Positions 44,000 through 52,767 of a stretch of 64,000 nt of DNA are shown piece by piece. How positions within the stretch are numbered: the stretch's first letter is position 1; each line of letters opens with the position of its first letter. The notes beneath the pieces are model-generated. The model saw only the letters and a list, made by a program, of their open reading frames with translations, had not been told where the DNA came from and ran no database searches. The position numbers were made by a program, and so were the translations under genes. The stretch lies in contig CAJTYS010000010.1 in NCBI GenBank assembly GCA_910583765.1, positions 39,153 through 103,152 of the forward strand. Direction: 5' to 3'. Source of the stretch: an uncultured Eubacteriales bacterium (lineage in GTDB: Bacteria; Bacillota; Clostridia; Peptostreptococcales; Anaerovoracaceae).

Positions 44000-44041
44000 C
44001 TGGAACACTGTTAATACCGCCGCCATATTGACAGCGTTATA

Positions 44042-44070
44042 AGGATAACACAGTTCTACTAAAATAGCAA
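44042..44070 (-). promoter_or_regulatory. Promoter of the 23.6-kb glycan operon
   Basis: Minus strand -35 TTGCTA (44065-44070), 17-base spacer, extended -10 TGTTATCCT with hexamer TATCCT (44042-44047). It lies about 140 bases before the PglF-like start and is the only good promoter I could find for the run of genes down to rfbB. The surrounding 357-base gap (43903-44259) also holds the leader hairpin and the YafQ remnant. Confidence 0.6.
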
Positions 44071-44195
44071 GTTTTCGAGCGTTTTCAACCACGGTAATTA
44101 TTACATTTCATATGCGGGTTGTTACATTTGCCGCATTCCATCGTTTGCTTTATGAAATTTCATTATCTTTTCTAATGTGCGATCACCCAAACAAA

Positions 44196-44263
44196 TTAAA
44201 ATAGATCACTATGCGTTCCTGTTCTTGTTAAATACAAAATTAGCTCCTAAACATATACTTCAT
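44196..44263 (-). pseudogene. YafQ-type toxin remnant (both ends kept, middle deleted)
   Basis: An ATG at 44263 overlaps the antitoxin stop (ATGA) and reads MKYMFRS before a stop. Immediately after, in another frame from 44246, comes ELILYLTRTGTHSDLF and a stop (44196). RTGTHSDLF is the usual C-terminal motif of YafQ/RelE-type mRNA interferase toxins, and MKY-type starts overlapping the antitoxin stop are normal for the pair. About 70 central codons are missing, so no toxin is made. Confidence 0.7.
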
Positions 44264-44535
44264 ACCAATAGCCCCCGAATCATCTCGTCAACATCTGTAT
44301 ACGTCTTTCCATCAGAAGGCTCCGCCTTCATGCGCCGCACTTCTTCCATTGCTTCCAATGTTTCATGATTTGGTCTTTCCCCACTGATTTCAAAAGGAAT
44401 TCGATACTCCCGCACTACCTTTTTCGCAAAAATATTAAAAGCGGTTGTCATTGTCATTCCCATGTCTGAACAAAAAGCATCAAATTGTTTTTTTAAATCA
44501 GCATCCATACGGATGCTTACATTCGTCTGCGCCAC
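44260..44535 (-). CDS. RelB/DinJ-type antitoxin
   Basis: 91-residue ribbon-helix-helix antitoxin. VAQTNVSIRMDADLKKQF is the DNA-binding N-terminus, GMTMTTAFNIFAKKVVREYR the helix, and IPFEI the usual DinJ/RelB continuation. A frame opening at 44595 runs into the -35 box, so the start is GTG 44535 with AAGGAG nine bases upstream. The partner toxin is reduced to a remnant, leaving an orphan antitoxin that could still autoregulate or counter toxins elsewhere. Confidence 0.85.
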   Translation of the reverse strand: MAQTNVSIRMDADLKKQFDAFCSDMGMTMTTAFNIFAKKVVREYRIPFEISGERPNHETLEAMEEVRRMKAEPSDGKTYTDVDEMIRGLLV

Positions 44536-44566
44536 TTTCAACAACTCCTTTCGTGATCTAAGATTT

Positions 44567-44595
44567 ATTATATGGCATTGTTCATATATCGTCAA
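44567..44595 (-). promoter_or_regulatory. Promoter with palindromic operator for the antitoxin gene
   Basis: Minus strand -35 TTGACG (44590-44595), 17-base spacer, -10 TATAAT (44567-44572). The spacer holds the inverted repeat ATATG-8 bases-CATAT (44570-44587), a plausible site for antitoxin autorepression. Confidence 0.75.
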
Positions 44596-44638
44596 TAAAT
44601 TTCAATAGATTGATTGACCAGGCAACATCTTTTAAGCC

Positions 44639-46246
44639 TCACACCACTGCTTCCACCAAAGTTTTATCTCCCAATGCGATTTCTTTTACGCCACTCTGCT
44701 TTTTTTGATTAAAATTGAAACTGATCATATAGCCCTTCTTTAAATGATAATAATCCAGATATTCGGACAGTTGCGTTTCTCCCCTAGCATTGTATTCATC
44801 TCCGCGCCAGATCTTCAATTCAATCACAAACTGCTCACCACGATAATCCACGATCACATCTGTTCGCCGCATGTCCCGAGTCTGGGCCTCAATGTAATAA
44901 TTGCCGGTTCCATTAATGATCGGCTTTAAATACAGCAAAAAATATCGCCGCCCATCTTCTTCATAGAATTTTTCTTGCTCCTTTCCATATAATTCATGAA
45001 AATGCACGACAAACCTTTCCAGTATCCTGCGCATATCTAACCGCCCATTTTGGACAAATTGATTTTTTTCGCTCAAAGCTGAATTATATATACCGCTATC
45101 TAACGCTTCTTCGCCCAAAAATAAATCATACACCACGGTTTCAAAAATTCGATTACTAATTGCTATCATTCCCTCCGCGTTTTTTATAAAGCCAAACATA
45201 TATGCGATTTCGATCTGCTCGTTCAGAGAGTGATATGGAATCTGCTTTCCGTTGAACAGCACTGTGTAAATCAGGAACCGAAGCGTTGCGTCACCTGTCA
45301 ATTTACTAACTAGGGATTCGAAAAGAACATTTTTTTCCGCAATCAACAATTTGACCGCTTCTGAAAGGCCTTCTTTGGTCCACGCCGCAGAGTGATCGGC
45401 AAAGCCTTCTGTACCTGCCACCCATTCATCCAATAGTTTGCAAACACGGGACACAAGAAACGGATATCCCGATGTGTACGCATAAATTTCTTTTGCCATT
45501 CTCTGAACATCCATTCCCGTTTGATGATCAATTTCATATTCCATCAGCATCCCTGCGATTTCATTAGCGGAAAAGCTCATGTCCACCAGGAAATCCGCTG
45601 CGATGTTCCAAGGACTATTGGGTTTATGATCTTCGTTTGAAACGAACTTTCGTTTCAGATTCTTGATATCGTATACGCTGGCTAAAATCACAGATTGAAA
45701 AGTGGGTAGCTGATCTCTTTCCATATAATAAAATCGCAGCTGCGCCAAGAAATCCAAAAACACTTGATGGTTCGCCGCACTGTCCACTTCGTCAATGATG
45801 AGAACGATTTCTTTCCTTGCTGCCTGGCAAATATCACTCAGGAATTCGAACAATTCCTGCAGTTCGAAGTATGGGTCTTGCCGGGTAACGATCTGCTCAA
45901 GAGCCGAGGCCACAGCTTTAGACCCCGCCTCTGAAGCCGTTTTACTTCCATTTTGCTTCCACAGCCGCAAAAATACCTTTGCGAAGGTCAGGGAAAACAC
46001 ATTTTCGCTCCTGAACTTCGCACTGCCAAAGGACTGAAAATCCATGCTAATGACAAAATAATCGTCTCTCAAAAAATCCTTCAAGGCTCTTAAAGTAGTG
46101 GTCTTTCCATACTGCCTTGCCCTGTTGATGGTGAAATACTGCCCCTGATCCACCATTTCCTTAATCTGTTCCAGTTTTTTCGTAATATCCACCATGTAAT
46201 GTTGCTGCGGCCTGCAAACCGCGCTAGTGTTAAAAAACCTGCTCAT
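44639..46246 (-). CDS. AAA-like ATPase with PD-(D/E)XK-type C-terminus (copy 2, distinct family)
   Basis: 535-residue protein. The P-loop is FTINRARQYGKTTTLRALK (around residue 40) and Walker B IVLIIDEVDSAANH (around 150). It then has a helical middle and a C-terminal nuclease-like core (RRTDVIVDYRGEQFVIELKI, the D...ExK pattern). It is more distant from the ATPase/nuclease proteins at 17523 and 61900, which share RPRRFGK, but keeps the same plan. Start ATG 46246. Function unknown; no partner gene is evident. Confidence 0.78.
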   Translation of the reverse strand: MSRFFNTSAVCRPQQHYMVDITKKLEQIKEMVDQGQYFTINRARQYGKTTTLRALKDFLRDDYFVISMDFQSFGSAKFRSENVFSLTFAKVFLRLWKQNGSKTASEAGSKAVASALEQIVTRQDPYFELQELFEFLSDICQAARKEIVLIIDEVDSAANHQVFLDFLAQLRFYYMERDQLPTFQSVILASVYDIKNLKRKFVSNEDHKPNSPWNIAADFLVDMSFSANEIAGMLMEYEIDHQTGMDVQRMAKEIYAYTSGYPFLVSRVCKLLDEWVAGTEGFADHSAAWTKEGLSEAVKLLIAEKNVLFESLVSKLTGDATLRFLIYTVLFNGKQIPYHSLNEQIEIAYMFGFIKNAEGMIAISNRIFETVVYDLFLGEEALDSGIYNSALSEKNQFVQNGRLDMRRILERFVVHFHELYGKEQEKFYEEDGRRYFLLYLKPIINGTGNYYIEAQTRDMRRTDVIVDYRGEQFVIELKIWRGDEYNARGETQLSEYLDYYHLKKGYMISFNFNQKKQSGVKEIALGDKTLVEAVV

Positions 46247-46291
46247 AGCTTTCCCCTTTTCCCGTAATCACAAATCCAGCTCTAAAATCCA

Positions 46292-46330
46292 AGCGGCCAG
46301 CGCAGTCTGATGGCTGCTTTTCTGGCCGCT
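46292..46330 (-). terminator. Hairpin downstream of the beta-helix gene
   Basis: Perfect 9-bp inverted repeat AGCGGCCAG/CTGGCCGCT (46292-46300 with 46322-46330), 36 bases after the beta-helix stop, followed on the minus strand by TGGATTTTAG. The U-run is weak. Confidence 0.5.
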
Positions 46331-46365
46331 GTTACGATTGTCATCACTTTATTTTCGATGATCGT

Positions 46366-47571
46366 CTACCACTTGTACATCTTGTTTCCCTTGGTGGAAA
46401 CTTTGGAAATGGACTGCTTCGGCGCTTTCAGAGCGTTCTTCTTGCCTTTTTTGCAGTACAGCTTGTTCTTGGTGATAGACACCTTCCCGTATTTAGAACT
46501 GGTGTGGGAGTATACCTGCACAGCCTGTCTGCCGCCTTTGACCGTGTTGCCGCTGATGGTGATTTTAGCCTTTTTAATGGACTTTGGTGCTTTTCCAAAC
46601 AGGGCGCAGTGAAGACCCACGGTATAAGCGCTGCTGGTTCTGCTGCCTTTAGAGTAGATCTTGTTATTGGTCACAGTCGCGCTTGTGGTATTGAAGAGAG
46701 CCAAAGCTTCGCTTCTGACACCAGTGATGGTATTGCCTGACACGGTGATGTTGCTGTGGAACTTGCTCTTAAACTTGCTTTCTTTGGACGCATAGTTTGC
46801 GCAAACGCCTCTTGCGCCTTTAATGGTGTTGTTCAGTATTTTAATATTTTTGCAGGTCTGCCCCTTTACATATTTAGCTCCATACTGCACGATCCCTGGC
46901 GCGGTTTTCGGAGTAGCGATATCGATCTGCACCTGTTCTTCCAGGCAGGTCTTGCTTGCGCTTCCAACGCCATTAATCACGCAGTTTTGCACTGTGGCAT
47001 TTTTGCATGCGATCAGCTCAATGGAATGTCCCGAATAGTTAGAGGAAATATCGCAGCCATCGAACAAAATGTTCTGAGCGTGGGCAAATTTGAACATGGT
47101 GCCCTTCAATCCAGCGCTGCTGGCAGTTTTCCAAGTCCCGCCGATGATTTTCACGTTTTTCAGGGAATTATAGTTGAGCGCGTTTACGTCATTTGACATC
47201 ATTCCCTTTTTGGAATCCGTCTGGACAATGGTCGCTCCATCCGCCTTAATCGTTGTGTTATCACCGATCTTAATAGCATAATTGATCTTTACATCTGATC
47301 CTGCGGGGATCACGATGGTCTTTTTCTGATCTCCCTTGCAAAGCCGAGTCAACGCTGCAGCGTTTAATTTCGCAGGAGACGCTCCCTCGTTAGATGCCGC
47401 AGGTTGAAATTCAATTTCACCAGCAGAATTATAAATGCCGATCACTCTTTTATGATCTCCCATAATAGTCTGCCCTTCTACTGCGCCAAAGGCAGTGGTG
47501 ACAGAAAAGGCAAAACCAACTGTCAGCGCCGTCATTAGCATGACCATTTTTTTCCATAATGCTTTTTTCAT
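46366..47571 (-). CDS. Secreted right-handed beta-helix protein
   Basis: 401-residue exported protein: signal peptide MKKALWKKMVMLMTALTVGF ending near AFGA, then parallel beta-helix repeats (NVKIIGGTWKTASSAGLKGT, NVTVSGNTITGV-like units, IKILNNTIKGARGV, ITISGNTVKGGRQAV). Such folds are common in polysaccharide lyases, epimerases and adhesins. No catalytic residues are identifiable and no cell-wall anchor is seen. The lysine-rich C-terminus may bind the anionic wall. It lies next to GtrA/GtrB genes, so it might act on or bind the modified polymer. Confidence 0.8.
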   Translation of the reverse strand: MKKALWKKMVMLMTALTVGFAFSVTTAFGAVEGQTIMGDHKRVIGIYNSAGEIEFQPAASNEGASPAKLNAAALTRLCKGDQKKTIVIPAGSDVKINYAIKIGDNTTIKADGATIVQTDSKKGMMSNDVNALNYNSLKNVKIIGGTWKTASSAGLKGTMFKFAHAQNILFDGCDISSNYSGHSIELIACKNATVQNCVINGVGSASKTCLEEQVQIDIATPKTAPGIVQYGAKYVKGQTCKNIKILNNTIKGARGVCANYASKESKFKSKFHSNITVSGNTITGVRSEALALFNTTSATVTNNKIYSKGSRTSSAYTVGLHCALFGKAPKSIKKAKITISGNTVKGGRQAVQVYSHTSSKYGKVSITKNKLYCKKGKKNALKAPKQSISKVSTKGNKMYKW

Positions 47572-47677
47572 GATCCGTTCCTTTCTTAATCCTAAAATAT
47601 TTCTCTAAAAACATATGACTCATGGCCTGGCAGCCAGCCTAACCACGGTCCATTCAAGCCAATAGTAACTAAATCAA

Positions 47678-48091
47678 TCACACCTTTGCTTCCCTGAACG
47701 CAAAGAAACGCTGTCCCAAATAATTGAAACCCACAAATAAGCACATCCCTGCGAACATGGCCGTATTTTCCTGTATGGTCTTGGCTTGGGCTGACAAAAT
47801 AGAAACGACCGCAGGTTTCGCGATTCCATATGCCAGCAAATAGCAAACTGCGATGTTGATGGCAAAACGTATCGCACTTTTTAAATTATCACCTTTGTGC
47901 TGAAATGTAAAGTATTTGTTCAAAAAATAGCTGAGGATGCTGGTCAAAACATAATTGGCAGCCGAGGACACCCAGTAAGTGCATCCTGCCAGATTATACA
48001 GCCCAAACATGATGGCTGTTCCCACGACAGTATTAATGATCCCCACAACAATGAATTTTATAAGTTTGATGTCAATGATTTTTTTAACCAT
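47678..48091 (-). CDS. GtrA-family membrane protein
   Basis: 137-residue protein with four membrane helices and the GtrA pattern LIKFIVVGIINTVVGTAIMF, then SILSYFLNKYFTFQ. GtrA proteins are thought to flip undecaprenyl-phosphate sugars. It follows the GtrB-like gene by nine bases, forming a GtrAB pair. A dedicated outer transferase is not adjacent. Confidence 0.92.
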   Translation of the reverse strand: MVKKIIDIKLIKFIVVGIINTVVGTAIMFGLYNLAGCTYWVSSAANYVLTSILSYFLNKYFTFQHKGDNLKSAIRFAINIAVCYLLAYGIAKPAVVSILSAQAKTIQENTAMFAGMCLFVGFNYLGQRFFAFREAKV

Positions 48092-48100
48092 GAGCTGAAC

Positions 48101-49051
48101 CTACTTTATATTGGTCTTGGCGATCAAATACATGGGCCGTTTCTTGACTTCCGCATAGATCCTGCCCACATATTCGCCGATGATCCCCAGGGAAATCAGC
48201 TGCACGCCGCTGAAAATAGTAATGATTAAAATCGTGGTAAAATACCCGGGAACATCGATGCCATTTTGCAGAATTCGCACGAACAGATAGATCAAATACA
48301 CGATGCTCAGCAACAGCAGCGCGCTTCCTCCATAAACACAGATCCGCAGAGGCTGAACGTTAAAGGAAAGGATCCCATCGATCCCATAACGCAGCAGGCT
48401 CTTGAAGGACCACTTCGTTTCTCCGGAAGCCCGCAGCTGGTTCTCATACTCCAGGTAAGTCTGATTGAAGCCCACCCAAGAAAAGATACCTTTTGAAAAG
48501 CGATTGGTTTCTTTCAGGGAAATGACCGCATCAATGGCCGCCCTGCTCAAAAGGCGAAAATCTCCCGCGCCGTCTACCATTTCCACGTCCACCAATTTGT
48601 TGACTAGCTTATAATACAGCCTGGCAAAAAAGGTGGATCTCTTGGAATCTCCGCTGCGGCTCCTCTTGGCGATCACCTGGTCGTATCCCGCATGATATAA
48701 CTCCAGCATCTGGTGAATCAGCTGGGGCGGGTGCTGCAGATCCGCGTCTAAAATCACGGCGCAGTCGCCCTTTGCATGTTCCAGAGCCGCCAGCATCGCC
48801 GCTTCTTTGCCAAAGTTCCTGCTAAAAGAAATATATTTGATCCTTTCATCTTTTTCTGCCATTTCCATCAGCAGTTCCAAAGTTCGATCCTTGCTCCCGT
48901 CATTTACAAAGATGAATTCATAAGCATATTGCTCGTTGTTCAGTAATTCCAGTTCTGCCTGTACCTCTTTTTGAAATAACTCAATCACACCCTCTTCATT
49001 ATAACAGGGTGCGATTATGCTCAATAATTTTTTGCTTTTTGCCTCACCCAT
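48101..49051 (-). CDS. Undecaprenyl-phosphate glycosyltransferase (GtrB-like GT2)
   Basis: 316-residue GT2 with SIIAPCYNEEGVIELF, FVNDGSKDRTLELL, VILDADLQHPPQLIHQM and two C-terminal membrane helices, the GtrB layout. It loads a sugar (often glucose) on undecaprenyl phosphate. A TTG at 49117 would make a longer protein, but ATG 49051 begins just before the conserved domain and has a GACGGGGTTAT site; the start is uncertain. It sits 80 bases after rpe, so it may be read from the housekeeping operon. Confidence 0.88.
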   Translation of the reverse strand: MGEAKSKKLLSIIAPCYNEEGVIELFQKEVQAELELLNNEQYAYEFIFVNDGSKDRTLELLMEMAEKDERIKYISFSRNFGKEAAMLAALEHAKGDCAVILDADLQHPPQLIHQMLELYHAGYDQVIAKRSRSGDSKRSTFFARLYYKLVNKLVDVEMVDGAGDFRLLSRAAIDAVISLKETNRFSKGIFSWVGFNQTYLEYENQLRASGETKWSFKSLLRYGIDGILSFNVQPLRICVYGGSALLLLSIVYLIYLFVRILQNGIDVPGYFTTILIITIFSGVQLISLGIIGEYVGRIYAEVKKRPMYLIAKTNIK

Positions 49052-49131
49052 ATAACCCCGTCTTTCTCTTACCGCAAATCCACCTGACATGTCTAGGATG
49101 CTCAGCGCCCTTCTCAATCAGTTCCCAAATC

Positions 49132-49782
49132 CTAAAACCCTCTCAAAAATTCCTGCACCCGTTTCTCCACGTCCTGTGCTTTGAACACCGAAGACCCTGC
49201 GACTACCAGTTCCACGCCCGCCTCTGTGACAGCCCTGACGTTTTCCAAATTAATGCCGCCATCGATCTCAATGGTAAAATCACAGCCAGTCCTGTTTTTC
49301 AATTCCTTTAGGGCTTTCACCTTTTCTAAAGCCGAGCCGATGAATTTCTGGCCCCCGAACCCAGGATTCACTGACATGATCAGCACCAGATCCGCGTCTT
49401 CCAAGCTATAGTCCAGGGTGGAAAGGGAAGTCGCTGGGTTTAGGGCCACGCCTGCTTTCACGCCCAGGCTTTTGATGTGCTGCAGGGTCCGGTGAAGGTG
49501 CGGACACGCTTCCTGATGCACTGTGATGAACTCAGTTTGATCTGTGACAAAATCCTCCACATACTGATCTGGATTTTCAATCATCAAATGAACGTCAAAT
49601 GGCAGCTTTGTCTTTCCCACGAGACTTTTCATGACCGCGGCCCCATAACTGATATTGGGCACAAAATGCCCGTCCATCACATCCACATGAATCACATGGG
49701 CTCCTGCCCGCTCAATGAGAGCCACGTCTTCCCCTAGATGGGAAAAATCAGCTGATAAAATAGATGGTGCTAATCGTATCAT
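49132..49782 (-). CDS. rpe: Ribulose-phosphate 3-epimerase
   Basis: 216-residue TIM-barrel enzyme interconverting ribulose-5-phosphate and xylulose-5-phosphate. LAPSILSADFSHLG, HVDVMDGHFVPNIS, MSVNPGFGGQKFI and IEIDGGINLENV carry the metal ligands and active site. It follows rsgA after a 142-base gap with no gene, in the gene order seen in Firmicutes. Ribulose-5-phosphate is also the substrate of TarJ, though far away. Confidence 0.96.
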   Translation of the reverse strand: MIRLAPSILSADFSHLGEDVALIERAGAHVIHVDVMDGHFVPNISYGAAVMKSLVGKTKLPFDVHLMIENPDQYVEDFVTDQTEFITVHQEACPHLHRTLQHIKSLGVKAGVALNPATSLSTLDYSLEDADLVLIMSVNPGFGGQKFIGSALEKVKALKELKNRTGCDFTIEIDGGINLENVRAVTEAGVELVVAGSSVFKAQDVEKRVQEFLRGF

Positions 49783-49924
49783 AATCGTATTGTAATCCTT
49801 TCTGTTCTAAAATCCCCCAGTATCCTACTTTCCATGTTGTTCCTGCCGCATATTCCGACATTCGCTTCGCTCTCATTCTCCACCGGCAAGTCCCGGCCTT
49901 TGCCCAGAGTCCAGCAACATAGCG

Positions 49925-50806
49925 TCAATACCGGTTCTTCGCCTGTATCTCACCTAACAAAACTTTATAAGATTCATAACGGCCCTGGGGTATGGTCCCT
50001 TGCTCCACAGCCTGCCTGACCATGCAGCCAGGTTCCTTCAAATGCCGGCAGTCATCATAACGGCACGTTCCCAGAAAGGGTTCCATTTCCGGAAACAAAT
50101 GCTGCAGCTCGGCTTCTTCTGCTTCCATGATCTCAAAGGAAGTAAAGCCCGGTGTGTCAAAGATCATGGTGCCGTCCCCCAAATCAAACAGCTCACAGTG
50201 TCTGGTAGTATGACGGCCCCGCTTCGTCTTTTTGCTCACATCGCCGGTTTCAGCCGCCGCGCTTGGAAGCAGGGCGTTCAGAAGCGTGGATTTCCCTACG
50301 CCAGACGGTCCCGCCAGAGCCGTCTGCTTGCCTTTGATCAGCTCCCGCAGTTCATCAGTGCGCAGGCCCGTCCCTGCGCTGAGACACACCACTGGATAGA
50401 TGCTGCCATAAAGCTGCTTCACTTCTTCCACTAACCGCTCTTTTGCCAGATCCAATTTGTTCAAACAAACGATGATCTCTGTACCGCTTTTTTCTGCCAT
50501 TACCAGGAACTTGTCCACTAAAGCCAGGTTCGGCTTGGGATGCGCCGCGGCCATGACCACCACAAAGCAATCCACATTAGCGATCGGCGGCCTGATGAAC
50601 TGGTTCTTTCTCGGCAGAATCTCTGTGATGAGGCCATCGTCTTCCGGTCCTTCTCCCAGCTGAAACATCACATGATCTCCCACTGCTGGAACAGTGCCGT
50701 CTTTCTTGAACACGCCTCTTGCTTTACACTGGAAGGCCGGGATGTCCCGACCTTCCTCTTTCACATAATAGAATCCTGCGATCCCTTTCACAATGGTCCC
50801 TTTCAT
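49925..50806 (-). CDS. rsgA: Ribosome small-subunit GTPase RsgA
   Basis: 293-residue circularly permuted GTPase for 30S maturation. OB-fold N-terminus, NKLD G4 motif near residue 115, P-loop GPSGVGKSTLLNALL, then DTPGFTSFE and the zinc site in CRYDDCRHLKEPGC. ATG 50806 shares one base with the prkC stop (TGATG), so the two are coupled. RsgA is a known PASTA-kinase target in Firmicutes, matching this arrangement. Confidence 0.95.
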   Translation of the reverse strand: MKGTIVKGIAGFYYVKEEGRDIPAFQCKARGVFKKDGTVPAVGDHVMFQLGEGPEDDGLITEILPRKNQFIRPPIANVDCFVVVMAAAHPKPNLALVDKFLVMAEKSGTEIIVCLNKLDLAKERLVEEVKQLYGSIYPVVCLSAGTGLRTDELRELIKGKQTALAGPSGVGKSTLLNALLPSAAAETGDVSKKTKRGRHTTRHCELFDLGDGTMIFDTPGFTSFEIMEAEEAELQHLFPEMEPFLGTCRYDDCRHLKEPGCMVRQAVEQGTIPQGRYESYKVLLGEIQAKNRY

Positions 50807-52755
50807 CAGCGGATCGTCCCCTTTGTGAAATCAACTCTCTTTTGCATGATCTGCTCTCCATCAAAAGTGACCAGCACGGTTCCGGTTCCTTCGCCCTGAA
50901 GCCGTATGGTCTCTGAGCCTTCGCTCTTGCTCCTCTGCTGATCGTGTACCACGTTCCTGGTCCCCAGATCATCGGAAAGGGTCACGGTCATAAAGAAGAT
51001 TTCGTTCTTTGCCTTGCTAAAATCAATAGTCAGGCTGATATCCTGCGGTTCCGCCGGACCCTTGCTGATCGTCAGTTTCACGGAAGTTCCCTTCTTCACT
51101 TCTGTGTTGGCCTCATATTCCTGCTCCATGACTTCATTGACTTCATAAGTGTCGCTGTTAGCGTAGCTGGTTTTCCCCGGCTTCAGGCCAGCCTCGATCA
51201 AAGCCGATTTCGCTTCGTCCACGTCCTTGCCAATGAGATACGGCACTGGAACCTTCTTTTGAGAACCATCGCTGATCTTCAGATCCACTTTGGAGCCCCG
51301 ATCCACTTTTGTGCCCGCCTCCGGTGACTGATCAAACACTGTGCCTTCGTCTTTGTCACTGGCGCCTTTGTCCACGCTGCCCACCTGGAAACCAGCGTCG
51401 ATCAACATCTGCTTGGCCGATTCTTCGCTTTTTCCCGTCACATCCGGCACTTCTGCGCTGCCCGGCCCTTTGCACAAGTTGACTCGTATGGTGCTGCCCT
51501 TCTTTGCCTGGGAATCTGGCCTTGGATTCTGGGAAACCACAGTGCCTTCCTCTGCGTCCGGATCTTCGATGAGATCACCCTGTTCCAGTTCAAAGCCCTC
51601 CATTTCCGCCTTCATCTCCGCTTGCTCGAATGTCATGCCGCTCAAATCCGGCACAGTGACTTCTGAACCTCCAAACAGACCTGTGGCCCAGGCTGCGATC
51701 AGCCCTACCACAATGGCGGCGGCAATGGCAGCGATGATGATGATTTTCTTCTTTTTCTTTGAGGAATTTTTGTCTTTTTTCTTCTTCTTTTTCTTCTTTG
51801 GCTTTTCTTCTTCCTCGTAATCATCATCCTCGTAGTATTCGTCTTCTTCGTTGTTAAAGATCGGCTCTTCATAAGGCTGCTCTGGTTCCATGTCTTCACC
51901 GCCTAAAAAGAGCGCGTCGCCTACGATATTTCCTACAAATTCCAAGTTATCCAGCGCCTTGATCAGTTCATCCGCGCTGGCGAAACGGTTGGTCTGATAT
52001 TTGTCCGTTGCTTTCAGCACGATGCGCTCCAGTGCCGGAGGAATGCCTGAAATCAGCTTTGACGGATGCACCATTTCACTATTGATGTGCATCAAAGCGA
52101 TGTTCACCGGATTGTCTCCGTCAAAAGGCACTCTCCCAGTGAGCATCTCGTACATGACGATCCCCAAGGAATAGATGTCCGACTTTTCGTCCACATAACC
52201 GCCCCTTGCCTGCTCTGGAGAAAAATAGTGAACCGAGCCCATGATCCCGCCGCCAGTGTTGTCCACGATGGTGGAGGAATTCACTGCCTTGGCAATGCCA
52301 AAATCCGTGATCTTGGCCGTGCCGTCCTGGGTGATCAGCACATTGTGGGGTTTTACGTCTCTGTGGATGATCTGGTGTCGGTGCGCCACGCTCAGAGCAG
52401 CGGCGATTTGTTTTGCCAGTTCAATGACCCTGGGATAAGGCAGGGGGCCTTGCTCCCGAATCATATCGCTGAGGGTCCTGCCTTCTACCAGTTCCATGAC
52501 AATATAATGGATGTTTCCCTCCTGGCCCACATCAAAGATATTGACAATGTTAGGATGGGACAGGCTTGCCGCGGACTGGGATTCCCTCCGAAAGCTTTCT
52601 ATGAATTTCTGGTCGCTGATAAATTCCGGCTTTAAAACTTTGATAGCGATATAGCGGTTCAGCAGCCTGTCTTTTGCCTTGTAAACTACAGACATTCCGC
52701 CTTCACCGATTTTTTCAAACAGTTCATAACGCCCTGCTAGTATTTTACTGCTCAT
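50806..52755 (-). CDS. prkC: PASTA-domain Ser/Thr protein kinase (PrkC/Stk1)
   Basis: 649-residue membrane kinase sensing cell-wall fragments. Kinase domain residues 10-270: glycine loop IGEGGMSVVYKA, K39, HRDVKPHNV (131-139), DFG (151-153). An acidic then lysine-rich linker (290-337) leads to a transmembrane helix (338-362). Three PASTA repeats follow (about 366-432, 434-500, 501-570) and a final outer beta-like domain (570-649). It is preceded by the cognate phosphatase gene by 12 bases. The poly-Lys run beside the helix is unusually long. Confidence 0.96.
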   Translation of the reverse strand: MSSKILAGRYELFEKIGEGGMSVVYKAKDRLLNRYIAIKVLKPEFISDQKFIESFRRESQSAASLSHPNIVNIFDVGQEGNIHYIVMELVEGRTLSDMIREQGPLPYPRVIELAKQIAAALSVAHRHQIIHRDVKPHNVLITQDGTAKITDFGIAKAVNSSTIVDNTGGGIMGSVHYFSPEQARGGYVDEKSDIYSLGIVMYEMLTGRVPFDGDNPVNIALMHINSEMVHPSKLISGIPPALERIVLKATDKYQTNRFASADELIKALDNLEFVGNIVGDALFLGGEDMEPEQPYEEPIFNNEEDEYYEDDDYEEEEKPKKKKKKKKDKNSSKKKKKIIIIAAIAAAIVVGLIAAWATGLFGGSEVTVPDLSGMTFEQAEMKAEMEGFELEQGDLIEDPDAEEGTVVSQNPRPDSQAKKGSTIRVNLCKGPGSAEVPDVTGKSEESAKQMLIDAGFQVGSVDKGASDKDEGTVFDQSPEAGTKVDRGSKVDLKISDGSQKKVPVPYLIGKDVDEAKSALIEAGLKPGKTSYANSDTYEVNEVMEQEYEANTEVKKGTSVKLTISKGPAEPQDISLTIDFSKAKNEIFFMTVTLSDDLGTRNVVHDQQRSKSEGSETIRLQGEGTGTVLVTFDGEQIMQKRVDFTKGTIR

Positions 52756-52767
52756 GCTTTTCCTCCC

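Noticed and set aside
43903..44259. A small plus-strand gene around 44177-44368
   Set aside because: It is antisense to the antitoxin and toxin remnant, lacks a ribosome site and has no recognisable family.
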